The notes under the pieces are model-generated. The model was not told the DNA's origin. It was given only the letters and a program-made list of their open reading frames with translations, and searched no databases. Positions 63,001 to 64,000 of a stretch of DNA of 64,000 nucleotides are shown here, in pieces (the first letter of the stretch is position 1; each line of letters begins with the position of its first letter). The DNA is from Amblyornis subalaris. Taxonomy: Eukaryota > Chordata > Aves > Passeriformes > Ptilonorhynchidae. Position numbers and translations under genes: made by a program. The DNA is taken from positions 7,013,899 to 7,077,898 of the forward strand of contig JACAXG010000025.1 in assembly GCA_018881555.1 (NCBI GenBank). The letters are read 5' to 3'.

Positions 63001-64000
63001 GCCTCTGGTTGCAGTTCTGAACATCTGTCTCCACCGGGAGGTCCCTTTCTCCGCAGTCGGTGCAGGGACGGTGGGCTTCCCAGGCCTGCAGAGAGCTCAG
63101 CGTTTCGGATGCCCTGTTCCTCCACTTCCTGGCTGGCATCTGGCCAATGCCACTATCTGCCCTCTCCACATCCGCTGACTTGGTCCGGGTGGCCTCGCTG
63201 GGATCCAGGTCATCCCGGGCATCATTCACACCAACGATCCCGCTGTCCGTGCTCAGACTGCTGACATTGCTCCAATGACGTCTGGAGCGGAGAGAGCCAC
63301 GTGGGGTGCGTCTGGTCTCATCAAAGCTGCCACCATGGCCAAGGTTGGCTTTTGCTACCACTGGACCTGAGAACAGACACAAAGCGTTACAGGCACTGCC
63401 AGCTGCACAGAGCTCACCTGAGGAACTTGGGCTCACAGAGCCACGAGTGGTAGAACGCTGGGGGGACAGGCTGGATCTGGTGAAGCAGGGCTGGGAGCTG
63501 TCTCTCCANCCTGTTTTGCTGCTGACACTGGTGAGAATAAGAAGTAAACGGCTCCCAGGTGAAGCCTGGGGCTTGTCAGCTCTGCACTGCCCATACCTGT
63601 GAACTCATTTGGGCTGCCTCTTCCCCTGCCATCTGCCAGGCAGGGACAGAGACACAGAAGAGTAAATCCCAAATTCTTGCATGCCTGGATACAACCCAGG
63701 ATGCTTCCCTCCCCTAGTTTGTAGAGTTACTCCACATTTACAGCAGCAGAGCAGGGCTCAGCATCTGGCCCATGAGCCCCGAGTGTGCAGTGTGTGTACC
63801 ATAATCTCGCTCCTGCCGGCGCTTCTGCGCGTGCTGCCGTGCCGCAGCCGCGATCTTCAGCTCCAGCTGCTTCCTCTTCACCGAGTCTGTCGGCATCGGG
63901 TCACTGAAGTGCGGCCGCAGCCGGCACTCCCGCTGCGCCTTGGCACCATCCGTGCTCTCGTGGACGATGTCGGAGCTGGATCGGCGACAGCCAGGACTGG
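60042..64000 (-). CDS. RhoGEF with DH and PH domains (partial, N-terminus beyond right edge)
   Basis: This is a guanine-nucleotide exchange factor for Rho-family GTPases. I cannot assign the exact member. Four exons join in frame on the minus strand: 64000-63800 (open at the edge), 63366-62744, 61812-61667 and 60837-60042, about 587 residues ending at TGA 60044-60042. In order they encode a basic helical segment (KRKQLELKIAAAARQHAQKR), a Ser/Arg-rich linker with two DSGI motifs, a CxxC-x21-CxxC cysteine motif, then the DH domain. DH runs from ESVLEFVNTEASYGEDLR (first conserved helix with the key Glu) to the third conserved region, MNLRSFLMAPLQRVTKYP. A PH domain follows, starting around FVMEGSLQLAQ and ending in the helix THHWFRQIRRYSREL. 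The last exon alone holds the end of DH and all of PH. Two N bases fall in wobble positions and do not change the residue. Confidence 0.85.

Overview
This window is nuclear DNA from a bird, or a close archosaur relative. The evidence is interrupted genes with GT-AG introns, two CpG islands, and several CR1 LINE fragments of both a young avian type and an older reptile/bird type. No prokaryotic, viral or CRISPR-like content was seen. Isolated single N bases recur every few hundred bases, so a few codons are ambiguous. Introns and intergenic DNA make up most of the window.

Three genes are recognised with confidence, in the order CLASP1 (minus), NIFK (minus), TSN (plus). A fourth, partial gene on the minus strand encodes a RhoGEF with DH and PH domains, which I cannot name. 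CLASP1 contributes only its 5' end: one 65-codon coding exon at 15674-15868, a leader, and a CpG-island promoter at about 27.35-28.17 kb, some 12 kb upstream of the start codon. Everything left of 15673 is CLASP1 intron with no further exon visible. NIFK is complete as six coding exons (39780-43888, 284 residues). TSN is complete as six coding exons (44235-50465, 229 residues). NIFK and TSN are head to head, with start codons 346 bp apart in one CpG island, so they very likely share a bidirectional promoter. The RhoGEF occupies 60042 to the right edge (four exons, about 587 residues) and converges on TSN; its N-terminus lies beyond the window.

Functionally the genes are housekeeping or cytoskeletal: CLASP1 (microtubule plus-end stabiliser), NIFK (nucleolar RNA-binding partner of Ki-67), translin (nucleic-acid-binding octamer and C3PO subunit) and a Rho-family exchange factor. 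The most useful observations are the compact NIFK/TSN promoter, an in-frame upstream ORF in the CLASP1 leader that ends 6 nt before the main start, a four-cysteine motif ahead of the RhoGEF DH domain, and a 16-bp X-box-like palindrome plus NRF1 site in the CLASP1 island. I found no clearly novel biological system. The large non-genic stretches (28.8-39.4, 51.8-60.0 kb) hold nothing I can assign beyond small repeats.
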